A stretch of 64,000 nucleotides of DNA, from the NCBI RefSeq assembly GCF_001421535.1, contig NZ_LMKN01000008.1, forward strand, positions 140,855 through 204,854, given 5' to 3'. The position numbers and the translations under genes are program-made. This DNA is from Sphingomonas sp. Leaf20. GTDB lineage: Bacteria > Pseudomonadota > Alphaproteobacteria > Sphingomonadales > Sphingomonadaceae. Below the pieces are notes generated by a model that was not told where the DNA came from, ran no database searches, and was given only the letters and a program-made list of their open reading frames with translations. Each line of letters begins with the position of its first letter. The stretch's first letter is position 1. Below are positions 57,065-64,000 of this stretch, in pieces.

Positions 57065-58225
57065 ATGCCGCATTACGGCGATTATCAGAACGCGATCTAC
57101 AACGCCGGCCTGAGCGGCGTCGTGCCGAAATTGCCCGTTGATTACGCGACGCTCGAACAGCGCGCGAGCGCGGCGATGCCGCCGTCGGTGCTGGGCTATG
57201 TCCAGGGCGGCTGCGGCGATGAGTTCACGCAACGCAACAACGCTGACGCATTCCGGCACTGGGGCATGACGCCGCGGATGATGGTCGATTGCAGCAGGCG
57301 CGACCTGTCGATCGAGCTGTTCGGGATGCGGCTGCCGAGCCCGGTGTTCATGGCGCCGGTCGGGGTGATCGGTATCTGCACGCAGGACGGGCACGGCGAT
57401 CTCGCCGCCGCGCGCGCCTCGGCCGAGACGGGCGTGCCGCTGATGGCGTCGACGCTGTCGAACGATCCGCTCGAGCACGTGGCGGGGGCGCTGGGCGAGA
57501 CGCCGGGGTTCTTCCAGCTCTACACGCCCAAGGACAAGGCGCTCGCCGAGAGCCTGGTCCGCCGCGCCGAGGCGGCGGGGTATAAGGGAATCGTCGTCAC
57601 GCTCGACACCTGGGTGACGGGATGGCGGCCGCGCGACCTGAACGTCGCGAATTTCCCGCAGCTGCGCGGCGCGGTGCTGATGAATTATTTCTCGGACCCG
57701 GTCTTTCGCGCGATGCTCGCCAAGCCGCCCGAGGAGGATGGTGCGGCGGCGGTGCGGCAATGGGCGGGCGTGTTCGGCAAGGTGCTGACCTGGGACGACA
57801 TGGCGTGGCTGCGCTCGCTGACCACGCTGCCGCTGATCCTGAAGGGCATCTGCCATCCCGACGATGCGCGCCGCGCGATCGATGCGGGAGCAGATGCGAT
57901 CTATTGTTCGAACCATGGCGGGCGGCAGGCCAATGGCGGGATCGCGGCGATCGACATGCTGCCGGACGTGGTCGCCGCAGCGGGCGACGTGCCCGTGCTG
58001 TTCGATTCAGGGATCCGGTCGGGCAGCGACGTGGTGAAGGCGATCGCGCTTGGCGCGCGTGCGGTCGGCGTCGGGCGGCCCTATGCGTACGGCCTTGCGC
58101 TCGATGGCGCGGCCGGGGCGGCGCACGTGCTGCGGTGCCTGCTGGCGGAGGCGGATCTGCTGATGGCGGTCAATGGCTGGCCGACGATCGCCGATGTTCG
58201 CGCAGCGGGCGCGGTGCGGATCTAG
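57065..58225 (+). CDS. FMN-dependent alpha-hydroxyacid oxidase
   Basis: A 386-residue TIM-barrel flavoprotein of the lactate/glycolate/mandelate oxidase family. The active-site histidine is His284 in CSNHGGRQANGG, FMN-binding parts include APVGVIGICTQDGHGD, MASTLSNDPLE and FDSGIRSGSDVVKAIALGARAVGVGRPYAYG in two parts. The pattern resembles lactate 2-monooxygenase and L-lactate oxidase; the substrate is not decidable. The N-terminal PHYGDYQNAIYNAGLSG and the glycine-rich QGGCGDE region match the lactate-monooxygenase type. The ATG at 57065 has GGAAGGAAC upstream. Its TAG stop overlaps the stop of the opposite gene. Confidence 0.9.
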   Translation: MPHYGDYQNAIYNAGLSGVVPKLPVDYATLEQRASAAMPPSVLGYVQGGCGDEFTQRNNADAFRHWGMTPRMMVDCSRRDLSIELFGMRLPSPVFMAPVGVIGICTQDGHGDLAAARASAETGVPLMASTLSNDPLEHVAGALGETPGFFQLYTPKDKALAESLVRRAEAAGYKGIVVTLDTWVTGWRPRDLNVANFPQLRGAVLMNYFSDPVFRAMLAKPPEEDGAAAVRQWAGVFGKVLTWDDMAWLRSLTTLPLILKGICHPDDARRAIDAGADAIYCSNHGGRQANGGIAAIDMLPDVVAAAGDVPVLFDSGIRSGSDVVKAIALGARAVGVGRPYAYGLALDGAAGAAHVLRCLLAEADLLMAVNGWPTIADVRAAGAVRI

Positions 58226-58722
58226 CGCGGTACGGCGAGGAACGGCGCGAGCGCGTCCCAGGCGGGCTGCTTGGCGGCGCGGCCGATCGTGTGGAGCGGG
58301 CTGCTCGACGGCAGCGCGACGATCGCCGGGCCGAGCGTTCCGAGCCCCTGTCTCAGGCCGAGCTTCAACGCGGTGGCGCCATTGAACGCGATCGCGCGAA
58401 GGTCGGGCAGGCGCGCGACGAGGTCGGCGACCGCATTGTCCTGCGCATCGAGGATCGCGGCGTCGGTGCTGCCGACGCGGTGCGCCGACCCGATCACGTC
58501 CCACACCGCGACGCCCGCATCGCGCAACGCGACCAGCCGCTCGTCATAGGCCAGCGCGACGAGGTCGCGCGCGAGGACCCCCGACATCAGCGCCCAGAAC
58601 TGGTTCTGCGGATGCGCGTAATAGCGGGCCTCGGCGAGCGACCGGTCGCCGGGCAGGCTGCCCAGGACGAGCAGCCGCGCATCGGCGGCGGCCACGGGCG
58701 GGAAGGAGGATTTGCGCGTCAT
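58222..58722 (-). CDS. Family 6 uracil/hypoxanthine-DNA glycosylase-like protein
   Basis: A 166-residue protein of the uracil-DNA glycosylase superfamily. LLVLGSLPGDRSLAEARYYA, HPQNQFWALMSGV and the C-terminal LPSSSPLHTI match the DNA-deoxyinosine (hypoxanthine) glycosylase group, family 6, which removes deaminated purines or related lesions. It lies next to a photolyase and an oxidase gene. The stop codons of this gene and the oxidase both fall in the palindrome CTAG at 58222-58225. The ATG at 58722 follows a GGAAGGAGG-like stretch on the opposite strand only, so the start is by homology. Its 5' side is divergent from the S9 peptidase. Confidence 0.86.
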   Translation of the reverse strand: MTRKSSFPPVAAADARLLVLGSLPGDRSLAEARYYAHPQNQFWALMSGVLARDLVALAYDERLVALRDAGVAVWDVIGSAHRVGSTDAAILDAQDNAVADLVARLPDLRAIAFNGATALKLGLRQGLGTLGPAIVALPSSSPLHTIGRAAKQPAWDALAPFLAVPR

Positions 58723-58779
58723 CGTGCGCGACGACGTGGCGATTGCGTGCGATCGTGCAAGCATTCTATGCAGACGCGC

Positions 58780-60831
58780 ATGAAGATCCTGCTGTCCGCA
58801 AGCCTCGCCGTGCTCGCTCTTGCAAGCGCCCCCGCCACCGCCCGCCAGCTGACCATCGACGATGTCGTCAAGCTGTCGCGCGTGTCCTCGCCCGCGGTGT
58901 CGAAGGACGGCCGCTGGCTGGTGTGGGAACAGCGCGAGACCGACCTTGCCGCCGATCGCGGCCGGTTCGACCTGTGGCGGCTCGACCTGACGCGCAAGGG
59001 TGCGAAACCCGAGCCGCTGATCGCCGAGGCCGACGTGAACGAGACCGGCGCGCAATTCTCTGCCGATGGCGCGACCGTCTATTACCAGTCGGACAAGGGC
59101 GGCAGCGACGCGGTCTGGTCGATCGGCATCGCCGGCGGCACGCCGCGCAAGCTGACGCGCTTCGACGGCGGTTTCGGCGGGTTCAAGGTCGCACCGACCG
59201 GCGACAAGCTGGTGGTGTGGGCCGACCGCAAGCCCGGCGCGCCGAGCCTTGCGCCCGCGATGGTCAAGAAGAACCCGAATGCCGGGGCAGGGCGGACCTA
59301 TGACCAGCTGTTCGTGCGGCACTGGGACACATGGTCGAACGGCGACCGGTCGCAATTGTTCGTGCTGCCGCTGACCACCGAGGGCGCGCAGGGGGACGGC
59401 GTCGGGGTAACGCGCGGTCTGATCGGCGATGCGCCGTCAAAGCCGTTCGGTGGCGGCGAGGAAGTGTCGTGGAGCGCGGACGGCCGGACGCTGTATTTCG
59501 CACTGCGCGAGGCGGGGCGGATCGAGGCGATCTCGACCAATCTCGACATCTTCTCGGTCCCCGCGGACGGCTCCGCGGCACCGGTCAACCTGACCGCGGC
59601 GAACACCGGCATGGACAATCTGCCGACGGTGTCGCCCGATGGCCGCACGCTCGCCTGGTTCGCGATGGCGCGCGCCGGGTTCGAGGCGGATCGACAGGTG
59701 CTGATGACGCGCGATCTGGCGAGCGGTCAGGTGCGCGCGGTGACGCAGGCCTGGGACCGCTCGGTCGCGTCGATCGCGTGGAGCCCCGACAGCAAGCGCA
59801 TCTACGTCACCGCCGATGACACGCAGGAGACGCCGGTGTTCGCGGTCGACCCTGCGACGGGCGCGGTGACGCGACTGACGCAGGAGGGGCATGTCGGCGC
59901 GGTCGTGCCGACGCCCAAGGGCGTGGTTGTCGCGATCAGCAGCCTGACCGCGCCCGACGATTTCTATGCGCTGGCGGTGAAGGGCAAGCGGATGCCGAAG
60001 CCCGAGCGGCTGACGTCGGTCAACGCGGCCAAGCTCGCGGGCATCGACATGCCGACCGTCACGCGGTTCAATTTCACGGGCGCGAACGACGACACCGTCT
60101 GGGGCTATGCGGTGAAGCCGTACGGCAGCACGGGGAAGGTCCCGGTCGCCTATATGGTGCATGGCGGGCCGCAGGGGTCGAGCAACAACAGCTGGTCCTA
60201 TCGCTGGAACCCGGCGGTGTTCGCGGGTGCGGGCTACGGCTTGGTCGCGGTCGATTTCCACGGGTCGACGGGATACGGCCAGGCCTTCACCGACGCGATC
60301 AGCAACAATTGGGGCGGCTGGCCGCTCGAGGACCTGCAAAAGGGGCTGGCGGCGGCGACCGCGAAGTTCGGCTGGCTCGACGGCGATCGCGCCTGCGCGC
60401 TGGGTGCGTCGTACGGCGGCTATATGATGAACTGGATCGAGGGGAAGTGGCCCGACCGGTTCAAGTGCATCGTCCAGCATGACGGCGTCTTCGATGCGCG
60501 CGCGATGGCGTACGAGACCGAAGAGCTGTGGTTCGACGAGTGGGAGCATGGCGGCAAGACCTATTACGAGGATCCCGCCGCGTTCGAGAAATGGAACCCG
60601 GTCAATTTCGTCGCCAACTGGAAGACGCCGATGCTGGTGATCACCGGCGAGAAGGATTTCCGGATCCCGTATACGCAGGGTCTGGCGAGCTTCACCGCGT
60701 TGCAGCGGCGGGGGATTCCGTCGCGGTTGCTGGTGAACCCGAACGAGAATCACTGGGTGCTGAAGCCGAAGAACAGCCTGCAATGGTATGGCGAGGTGAT
60801 CGGCTGGATGGACAAGTGGACCGCGAAATAG
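58780..60831 (+). CDS. S9-family prolyl oligopeptidase-like peptidase
   Basis: A 683-residue exported peptidase: signal peptide MKILLSASLAVLALASAPA...TARQ, a beta-propeller of about 400 residues (SPAVSKDGRWLVWEQRETDL, VSPDGRTLAWFAMA, AWSPDSKRIYVT) and an alpha/beta-hydrolase with the triad Ser544 (GASYGGYM), Asp626 (GEKDFRIP) and His658 (NENHWVL). It probably removes dipeptides or acyl-amino acids from short peptides in the periplasm. The ATG at 58780 is chosen for the signal peptide; the ATG at 58768 adds four residues. The upstream open frame continues through the oxidase gene but is a shadow. Confidence 0.92.
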   Translation: MKILLSASLAVLALASAPATARQLTIDDVVKLSRVSSPAVSKDGRWLVWEQRETDLAADRGRFDLWRLDLTRKGAKPEPLIAEADVNETGAQFSADGATVYYQSDKGGSDAVWSIGIAGGTPRKLTRFDGGFGGFKVAPTGDKLVVWADRKPGAPSLAPAMVKKNPNAGAGRTYDQLFVRHWDTWSNGDRSQLFVLPLTTEGAQGDGVGVTRGLIGDAPSKPFGGGEEVSWSADGRTLYFALREAGRIEAISTNLDIFSVPADGSAAPVNLTAANTGMDNLPTVSPDGRTLAWFAMARAGFEADRQVLMTRDLASGQVRAVTQAWDRSVASIAWSPDSKRIYVTADDTQETPVFAVDPATGAVTRLTQEGHVGAVVPTPKGVVVAISSLTAPDDFYALAVKGKRMPKPERLTSVNAAKLAGIDMPTVTRFNFTGANDDTVWGYAVKPYGSTGKVPVAYMVHGGPQGSSNNSWSYRWNPAVFAGAGYGLVAVDFHGSTGYGQAFTDAISNNWGGWPLEDLQKGLAAATAKFGWLDGDRACALGASYGGYMMNWIEGKWPDRFKCIVQHDGVFDARAMAYETEELWFDEWEHGGKTYYEDPAAFEKWNPVNFVANWKTPMLVITGEKDFRIPYTQGLASFTALQRRGIPSRLLVNPNENHWVLKPKNSLQWYGEVIGWMDKWTAK

Positions 60832-60860
60832 GGGGGCTTTCGCGGGCTGTTCCCCCACCG

Positions 60861-60943
60861 CCGTCATCCTGACGAAAGTCAGGATCCAGGGTAACGGACG
60901 CTGACGTTCCTGGCTCTGGATCCTGACTTTCGTCAGGATGACG
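60861..60943. repeat. GTCATCC-family palindromic repeat, copy 7
   Basis: CCGTCATCCTGACGAAAGTC and CTGACTTTCGTCAGGATGAC pair well, with GGATCCAGG inside and a centre containing AACGGACGCTGACGTTCC. It fills the gap between the convergent S9 peptidase and DUF808 genes (30 bases after one stop, 27 before the other). Confidence 0.87.
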
Positions 60944-60969
60944 AAGGAGCCGCGCTGCCGCGGGGCCGC

Positions 60970-61905
60970 TCAGTGTGCCTTGGGCTTCTTTACCGCGTGG
61001 AGGCCGAGTGCGATCGCGCCGCCGAGGATCAGGCCGACGACGCCCGACAGCGCCGCATTGACCACCCAGTTCACCACGCCCTTGGCGACCGGCACTGCGG
61101 CGGCGGCGCCCGCGGCGGCGTCGTGGATGAAGTGCGGGATCGTCGTCAGCCCGAAATCCTCGATCCCGTGGACGATGATCTGCCCGCCGACCCAGACCAT
61201 CGCCGCGGTGCCGACGACCGACAGCACCGACATGACGACCGGCATGCCCTTGACCAGCCCGCGGCCGATCGACTGCACGACCGCGCTGTTCCGCTCGGCG
61301 AGATGCAGGCCGATATCGTCCATCTTCACGATCAGCGCGACGACGCCGTAGACGAGGATCGTGATCGCGACGCCGACCAGTGCGAGGACGATCGCCTGTT
61401 CCCAGATCGGTTCGGCGGCGACGTCGGACAGCGCGATCACCATGATCTCGGCCGACAGGATGAAGTCGGTGCGGATCGCGCCCGAGACCTTTTGCTCCTC
61501 CAGCGCCTTCGCGTCGGTCGGCGCGGTCTCCTCGGCCTCGGTATGCCCGCCGCCGAACGCCTCGAGGATCTTCTCCGCGCCCTCGAAGCACAGATAGGTG
61601 CCGCCGATCATGAGCAGCGGGGTCAGCGCCCAGGGCGCGAACGCGCTGAGCGCGAGCGCTGCGGGGAGGATGAAGAGCAGCTTGTTGCGGAACGAGCCGA
61701 GCGCGATCTTGCCGATCATCGGCAATTCGCGCTTGGGCGAGAACCCGACCATGTAGCGCGGCGTGACCGCGGCATCGTCGACCACCACGCCGATCGCCTT
61801 GCTGCCCGCCTTGCCGGTCGCGGCACCGATATCGTCGAGACTCGCCGCGGCGAGCTTGGTGATCCCGGCAATGTCGTCAAGCAGTGCGACCAGTCCTGTG
61901 GGCAT
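60970..61905 (-). CDS. DUF808 family inner membrane protein
   Basis: A 311-residue membrane protein with about seven helices. The N-terminus MPTGLVALLDDIAGITKLAA, the segment GKAGSKAIGVVVDDAAVTPR, the YLCFEGAEKILE block and the C-terminal VVNWVVNAALSGVVGLILGG match the DUF808 (YedI-like) family, whose function is unknown. The ATG at 61905 is chosen. An upstream open frame continues to 63027 but overlaps the adenine deaminase on the other strand and is a shadow. Confidence 0.9.
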   Translation of the reverse strand: MPTGLVALLDDIAGITKLAAASLDDIGAATGKAGSKAIGVVVDDAAVTPRYMVGFSPKRELPMIGKIALGSFRNKLLFILPAALALSAFAPWALTPLLMIGGTYLCFEGAEKILEAFGGGHTEAEETAPTDAKALEEQKVSGAIRTDFILSAEIMVIALSDVAAEPIWEQAIVLALVGVAITILVYGVVALIVKMDDIGLHLAERNSAVVQSIGRGLVKGMPVVMSVLSVVGTAAMVWVGGQIIVHGIEDFGLTTIPHFIHDAAAGAAAAVPVAKGVVNWVVNAALSGVVGLILGGAIALGLHAVKKPKAH

Positions 61906-62055
61906 CGATGGAGTCCTTCGCGTGATCGGTATGAGGCGACAATAGCCGGTCCGCGGTACCGTGACAGAGATGTCATGCAACGGGTTTCGACCTTGCGCAA
62001 AGTGCGCGACGCGCGGAATGGTTGCGCGGTGACGCACATCGCGACGGGATCGAGC

Positions 62056-63066
62056 ATGACCGACGACTTCATCACCAACCTGCCCAAGGCCGAACTGCAC
62101 CTGCATATCGAGGGCAGCCTCGAGCCCGAGCTGATGTTCGCGCTCGCCGAACGCAACAAGGTCGCGATCCCGTTCAAGAGCGTCGAGGACGTGCGTGCGG
62201 CCTACAGCTTCACCAACCTCCAGACGTTCCTCGACATCTATTATGCGGGCGCGGCGGTGCTGCAGACCGAGGAGGATTTCCACGATCTGGCGCTCGCCTA
62301 TTTCGACCGGGTCGCGCAGGACGGCGTCGTCCATGCCGAGATCTTCTTCGATCCGCAGACTCACACGCATCGCGGCATCCCGTTCGACGTCGTCGCCAAC
62401 GGCCTGTTCGCGGGGATCGATGCGGCGCGCGCGAAGCACGGGATGAGCGTCGGGCTGATCATGAGCTATCTGCGGCATCTCGACGAGGAGGATGCCTTCA
62501 GGACATTCGAACAGGCCGAGCCCTGGCTCGACCAGTTGATCGGCGTCGGGCTCGATTCGTCCGAGATGGGGCATCCGCCGTCGAAGTTCGCGCGCGTGTT
62601 CGAAGCGTCGGCGGACGCCGGGCTGCTGCTGTGCGCGCATGCGGGCGAGGAGGGCCCGCCCGCCTATATCCACGAGGCGCTCGACATCCTGCGTGTCGAC
62701 CGGATCGATCACGGCAACCGTGCGCTCGAGGATCCGGTGCTGGTCGCGCGGCTCGCGCGCGAGGCGATGACGCTGACCGTGTGCCCGCTGTCGAACGTCG
62801 CGCTGCGCAACGTCGACCGGATCGAGGATCACCCGATCGACCGGATGCTCGATCTCGGGCTGCGCGCGACGATCCATTCGGACGATCCGGCCTATTTCGG
62901 CGGGTATATCGGCGAGAATTACCGGCAGACCGCGCGCGCGCGCAACCTGTCGCGCGGGCAGGTCGTGACGCTGGCACGCAACAGCTTTCTCGGCAGCTTC
63001 CTCGATGACGAGGCGATCGCCGGGCATCTGGCGACGCTCGAGGCCTATGTGACGGCCAATCCGTGA
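62056..63066 (+). CDS. Adenine deaminase (ADE type)
   Basis: A 336-residue member of the adenosine/AMP deaminase family. The N-terminus ELHLHIEGSLEPELMFALAE is the adenine-deaminase type (Aah1-like), rather than adenosine deaminase. Metal ligands are His15 and His17, with further sites in HAGEEGPP, DHGNRALED and HSDDPAYFGG. It converts adenine to hypoxanthine in purine salvage. The ATG at 62056 gives the family N-terminus MTDDFITNLPKAE. It ends in a GTGA overlap with the transporter gene, so the two are co-translated. Confidence 0.92.
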   Translation: MTDDFITNLPKAELHLHIEGSLEPELMFALAERNKVAIPFKSVEDVRAAYSFTNLQTFLDIYYAGAAVLQTEEDFHDLALAYFDRVAQDGVVHAEIFFDPQTHTHRGIPFDVVANGLFAGIDAARAKHGMSVGLIMSYLRHLDEEDAFRTFEQAEPWLDQLIGVGLDSSEMGHPPSKFARVFEASADAGLLLCAHAGEEGPPAYIHEALDILRVDRIDHGNRALEDPVLVARLAREAMTLTVCPLSNVALRNVDRIEDHPIDRMLDLGLRATIHSDDPAYFGGYIGENYRQTARARNLSRGQVVTLARNSFLGSFLDDEAIAGHLATLEAYVTANP

Positions 63067-64000
63067 TCCGGCGCTTTCTATCGATCTTCGAGCCGTTCAT
63101 CCTGATGCTGCTCGGTACCGTCGTGCTCGCGAGCCTGGTGCCGGCGCGGGGACAGGCGGCGACGATCGTCGGCTATGTCGCCGATGTCGCGATCTTCCTG
63201 CTGTTCTTCCTCCACGGCGCGAAACTGTCGCGCGCGGCGATCTGGGACGGGCTGCGCAACTGGCCGCTCCACCTCGCGGTGCTGGGGGTGACGTTCATCG
63301 CCTTTCCCGCGCTCGGGCTCGGGCTGACCGCGCTGCCGTTCGTCGACGAGCGGATGGCGACGGGATTGTTGTTCCTGACGCTGCTGCCCTCGACGGTCCA
63401 GTCGTCGATCGCCTTTACCGCGATCGCGCGCGGCAACGTCGCCGCCGCGGTCTGCAGCGCATCCTTCTCCAACCTGCTCGGCATCGTGATCACCCCCGCG
63501 CTGGTCGCGTTGCTGATGCAGAATGCGGGGAATGCCGGGGGCATGTCGATCGAGAGCATCGAGGCGATCGTGCTCCAGCTGCTGGTGCCGTTCCTCGCCG
63601 GGCACCTGCTGCGGCCATGGATCGGCGCATGGGTCACGCGGCGCAAGGGGATGCTGACGGTCGTCGACCGCGGGTCGATCCTGCTCGTCGTCTATGGCGC
63701 GTTCGGCGCGGCGGTGGTCGAGGGCCTGTGGAGCCGGGTGTCGGTCGGCGACCTGATGCTGATCGGGCTGTTGAGCTGTGCGCTGCTGGTGATCGTGCTG
63801 GCGCTGACGCTGACGATGGCACGCGTGATGCGGCTGCCGCGCGAGGATGCGATCGTGCTGCTGTTCTGCGGGTCGAAGAAGAGCCTGGCGTCGGGCGTGC
63901 CGATGGCGGGCGTGCTGTTCCCCGCGGCGCAGGTCGGCGTGATCCTGTTGCCGCTGATGCTGTTCCACCAGATCCAGCTCGTCGCATGTGCGATCATCGC
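63063..64000 (+). CDS. Bile acid:sodium symporter family protein (partial)
   Basis: The frame opens at the GTG at 63063, overlapping the adenine deaminase stop as GTGA, and stays open past the window end; at least 312 residues are seen. It begins MIRRFLSIFEPFILMLLGTV and has about nine helices, with family motifs LPSTVQSSIAFTAIARGNVA and CGSKKSLASGVPMAGVLFP, the latter typical of the YfeH-like branch (family 7) of the bile acid:sodium symporter superfamily. The substrate is unknown. Coupling to a purine salvage enzyme is notable but may be chance. Confidence 0.88.
   Translation, partial: MIRRFLSIFEPFILMLLGTVVLASLVPARGQAATIVGYVADVAIFLLFFLHGAKLSRAAIWDGLRNWPLHLAVLGVTFIAFPALGLGLTALPFVDERMATGLLFLTLLPSTVQSSIAFTAIARGNVAAAVCSASFSNLLGIVITPALVALLMQNAGNAGGMSIESIEAIVLQLLVPFLAGHLLRPWIGAWVTRRKGMLTVVDRGSILLVVYGAFGAAVVEGLWSRVSVGDLMLIGLLSCALLVIVLALTLTMARVMRLPREDAIVLLFCGSKKSLASGVPMAGVLFPAAQVGVILLPLMLFHQIQLVACAII

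Noticed and set aside
57622..58779. Upstream extension of the S9 peptidase through the oxidase gene
   Set aside because: The extension is out of frame inside the oxidase coding region and would remove the signal peptide from the N-terminus.
60973..62055. Plus-strand frame extending adenine deaminase upstream by 361 codons
   Set aside because: The extension is antisense to the DUF808 gene and has no family similarity; the ATG at 62056 gives the normal N-terminus.

Overview
The window is 64 kb of dense, high-GC chromosome whose gene content and protein sequences fit a sphingomonad (Alphaproteobacteria, Sphingomonadales). Markers include an alphaproteobacterial SspB, an ATP12-type F1 assembly chaperone, FeuP/FeuQ-like regulators, an RNase E with a large acidic insert in its S1 domain, a CIRCE-controlled groESL operon and an EpsB-type glycosyltransferase with PrsK/PrsR/PrsT. 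No rRNA, tRNA, CRISPR array, phage or intact insertion sequence is visible. The content is mostly housekeeping, with many short operons whose genes overlap by 4 bases (ATGA or GTGA).

Layout: 0.1-2.1 kb hisBHA (- strand); 2.2-5.7 kb sspB, fumC, two small proteins, gmk; 5.7-9.8 kb ATP12, a small membrane protein and a HAD phosphatase, a DUF1440-like protein, rluC and crcB; 9.9-12.6 kb lipoprotein, small membrane proteins, two glycine-zipper paralogues flanking an OsmC protein; 12.8-17.3 kb TRIC-like channel, sppA, MATE exporter; 17.3-19.7 kb groESL with promoter and CIRCE operator; 19.7-28.7 kb polysaccharide region (manC, EpsB-type transferase, prsK, prsR, prsT, DUF815 ATPase); 28.7-30.8 kb small exported protein and Uup-like ABC-F; 30.9-33.4 kb PepSY protein with an OmpR-type regulator and a sensor kinase; 33.4-35.4 kb an AT-richer, gene-poor stretch; 35.4-39.8 kb ParD-like/map pair, flavin oxidoreductase, HAD nucleotidase, dapD, CPBP protease; 40-43.9 kb ABC-2 exporter, DsbA-type protein, M48-TPR protease; 44-51 kb rne, amiC, OPT transporter; 51-54.7 kb a GH130/GT4 glycan module; 54.8-64 kb queF, photolyase, alpha-hydroxyacid oxidase, DNA glycosylase, S9 peptidase, DUF808 protein, adenine deaminase, and a bile-acid-symporter-family gene running off the right end.

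How genes work together: manC would supply GDP-mannose, which both the EpsB-type locus and the GT4/GH130 pair could use. PrsK-PrsR-PrsT is the regulatory arm normally linked to exosortase A (PEP-CTERM) exopolysaccharide loci, but no exosortase is present here. DsbA-type plus M48-TPR suggests an envelope protein quality-control operon. PepSY-RR-HK resembles the FeuN/FeuP/FeuQ arrangement.

A family of roughly 85-base palindromic repeats (seven full copies and one half copy) is scattered between genes, with other GC-rich palindromes. The most interesting items are the GT4-barrel/GH130 module, the ParD-like/map operon with a dyad on its -10 box, the exosortase-less Prs module, and the AT-richer patch at 33.4-35.4 kb. 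All calls rest on reading the sequence and family knowledge; no database search was run.
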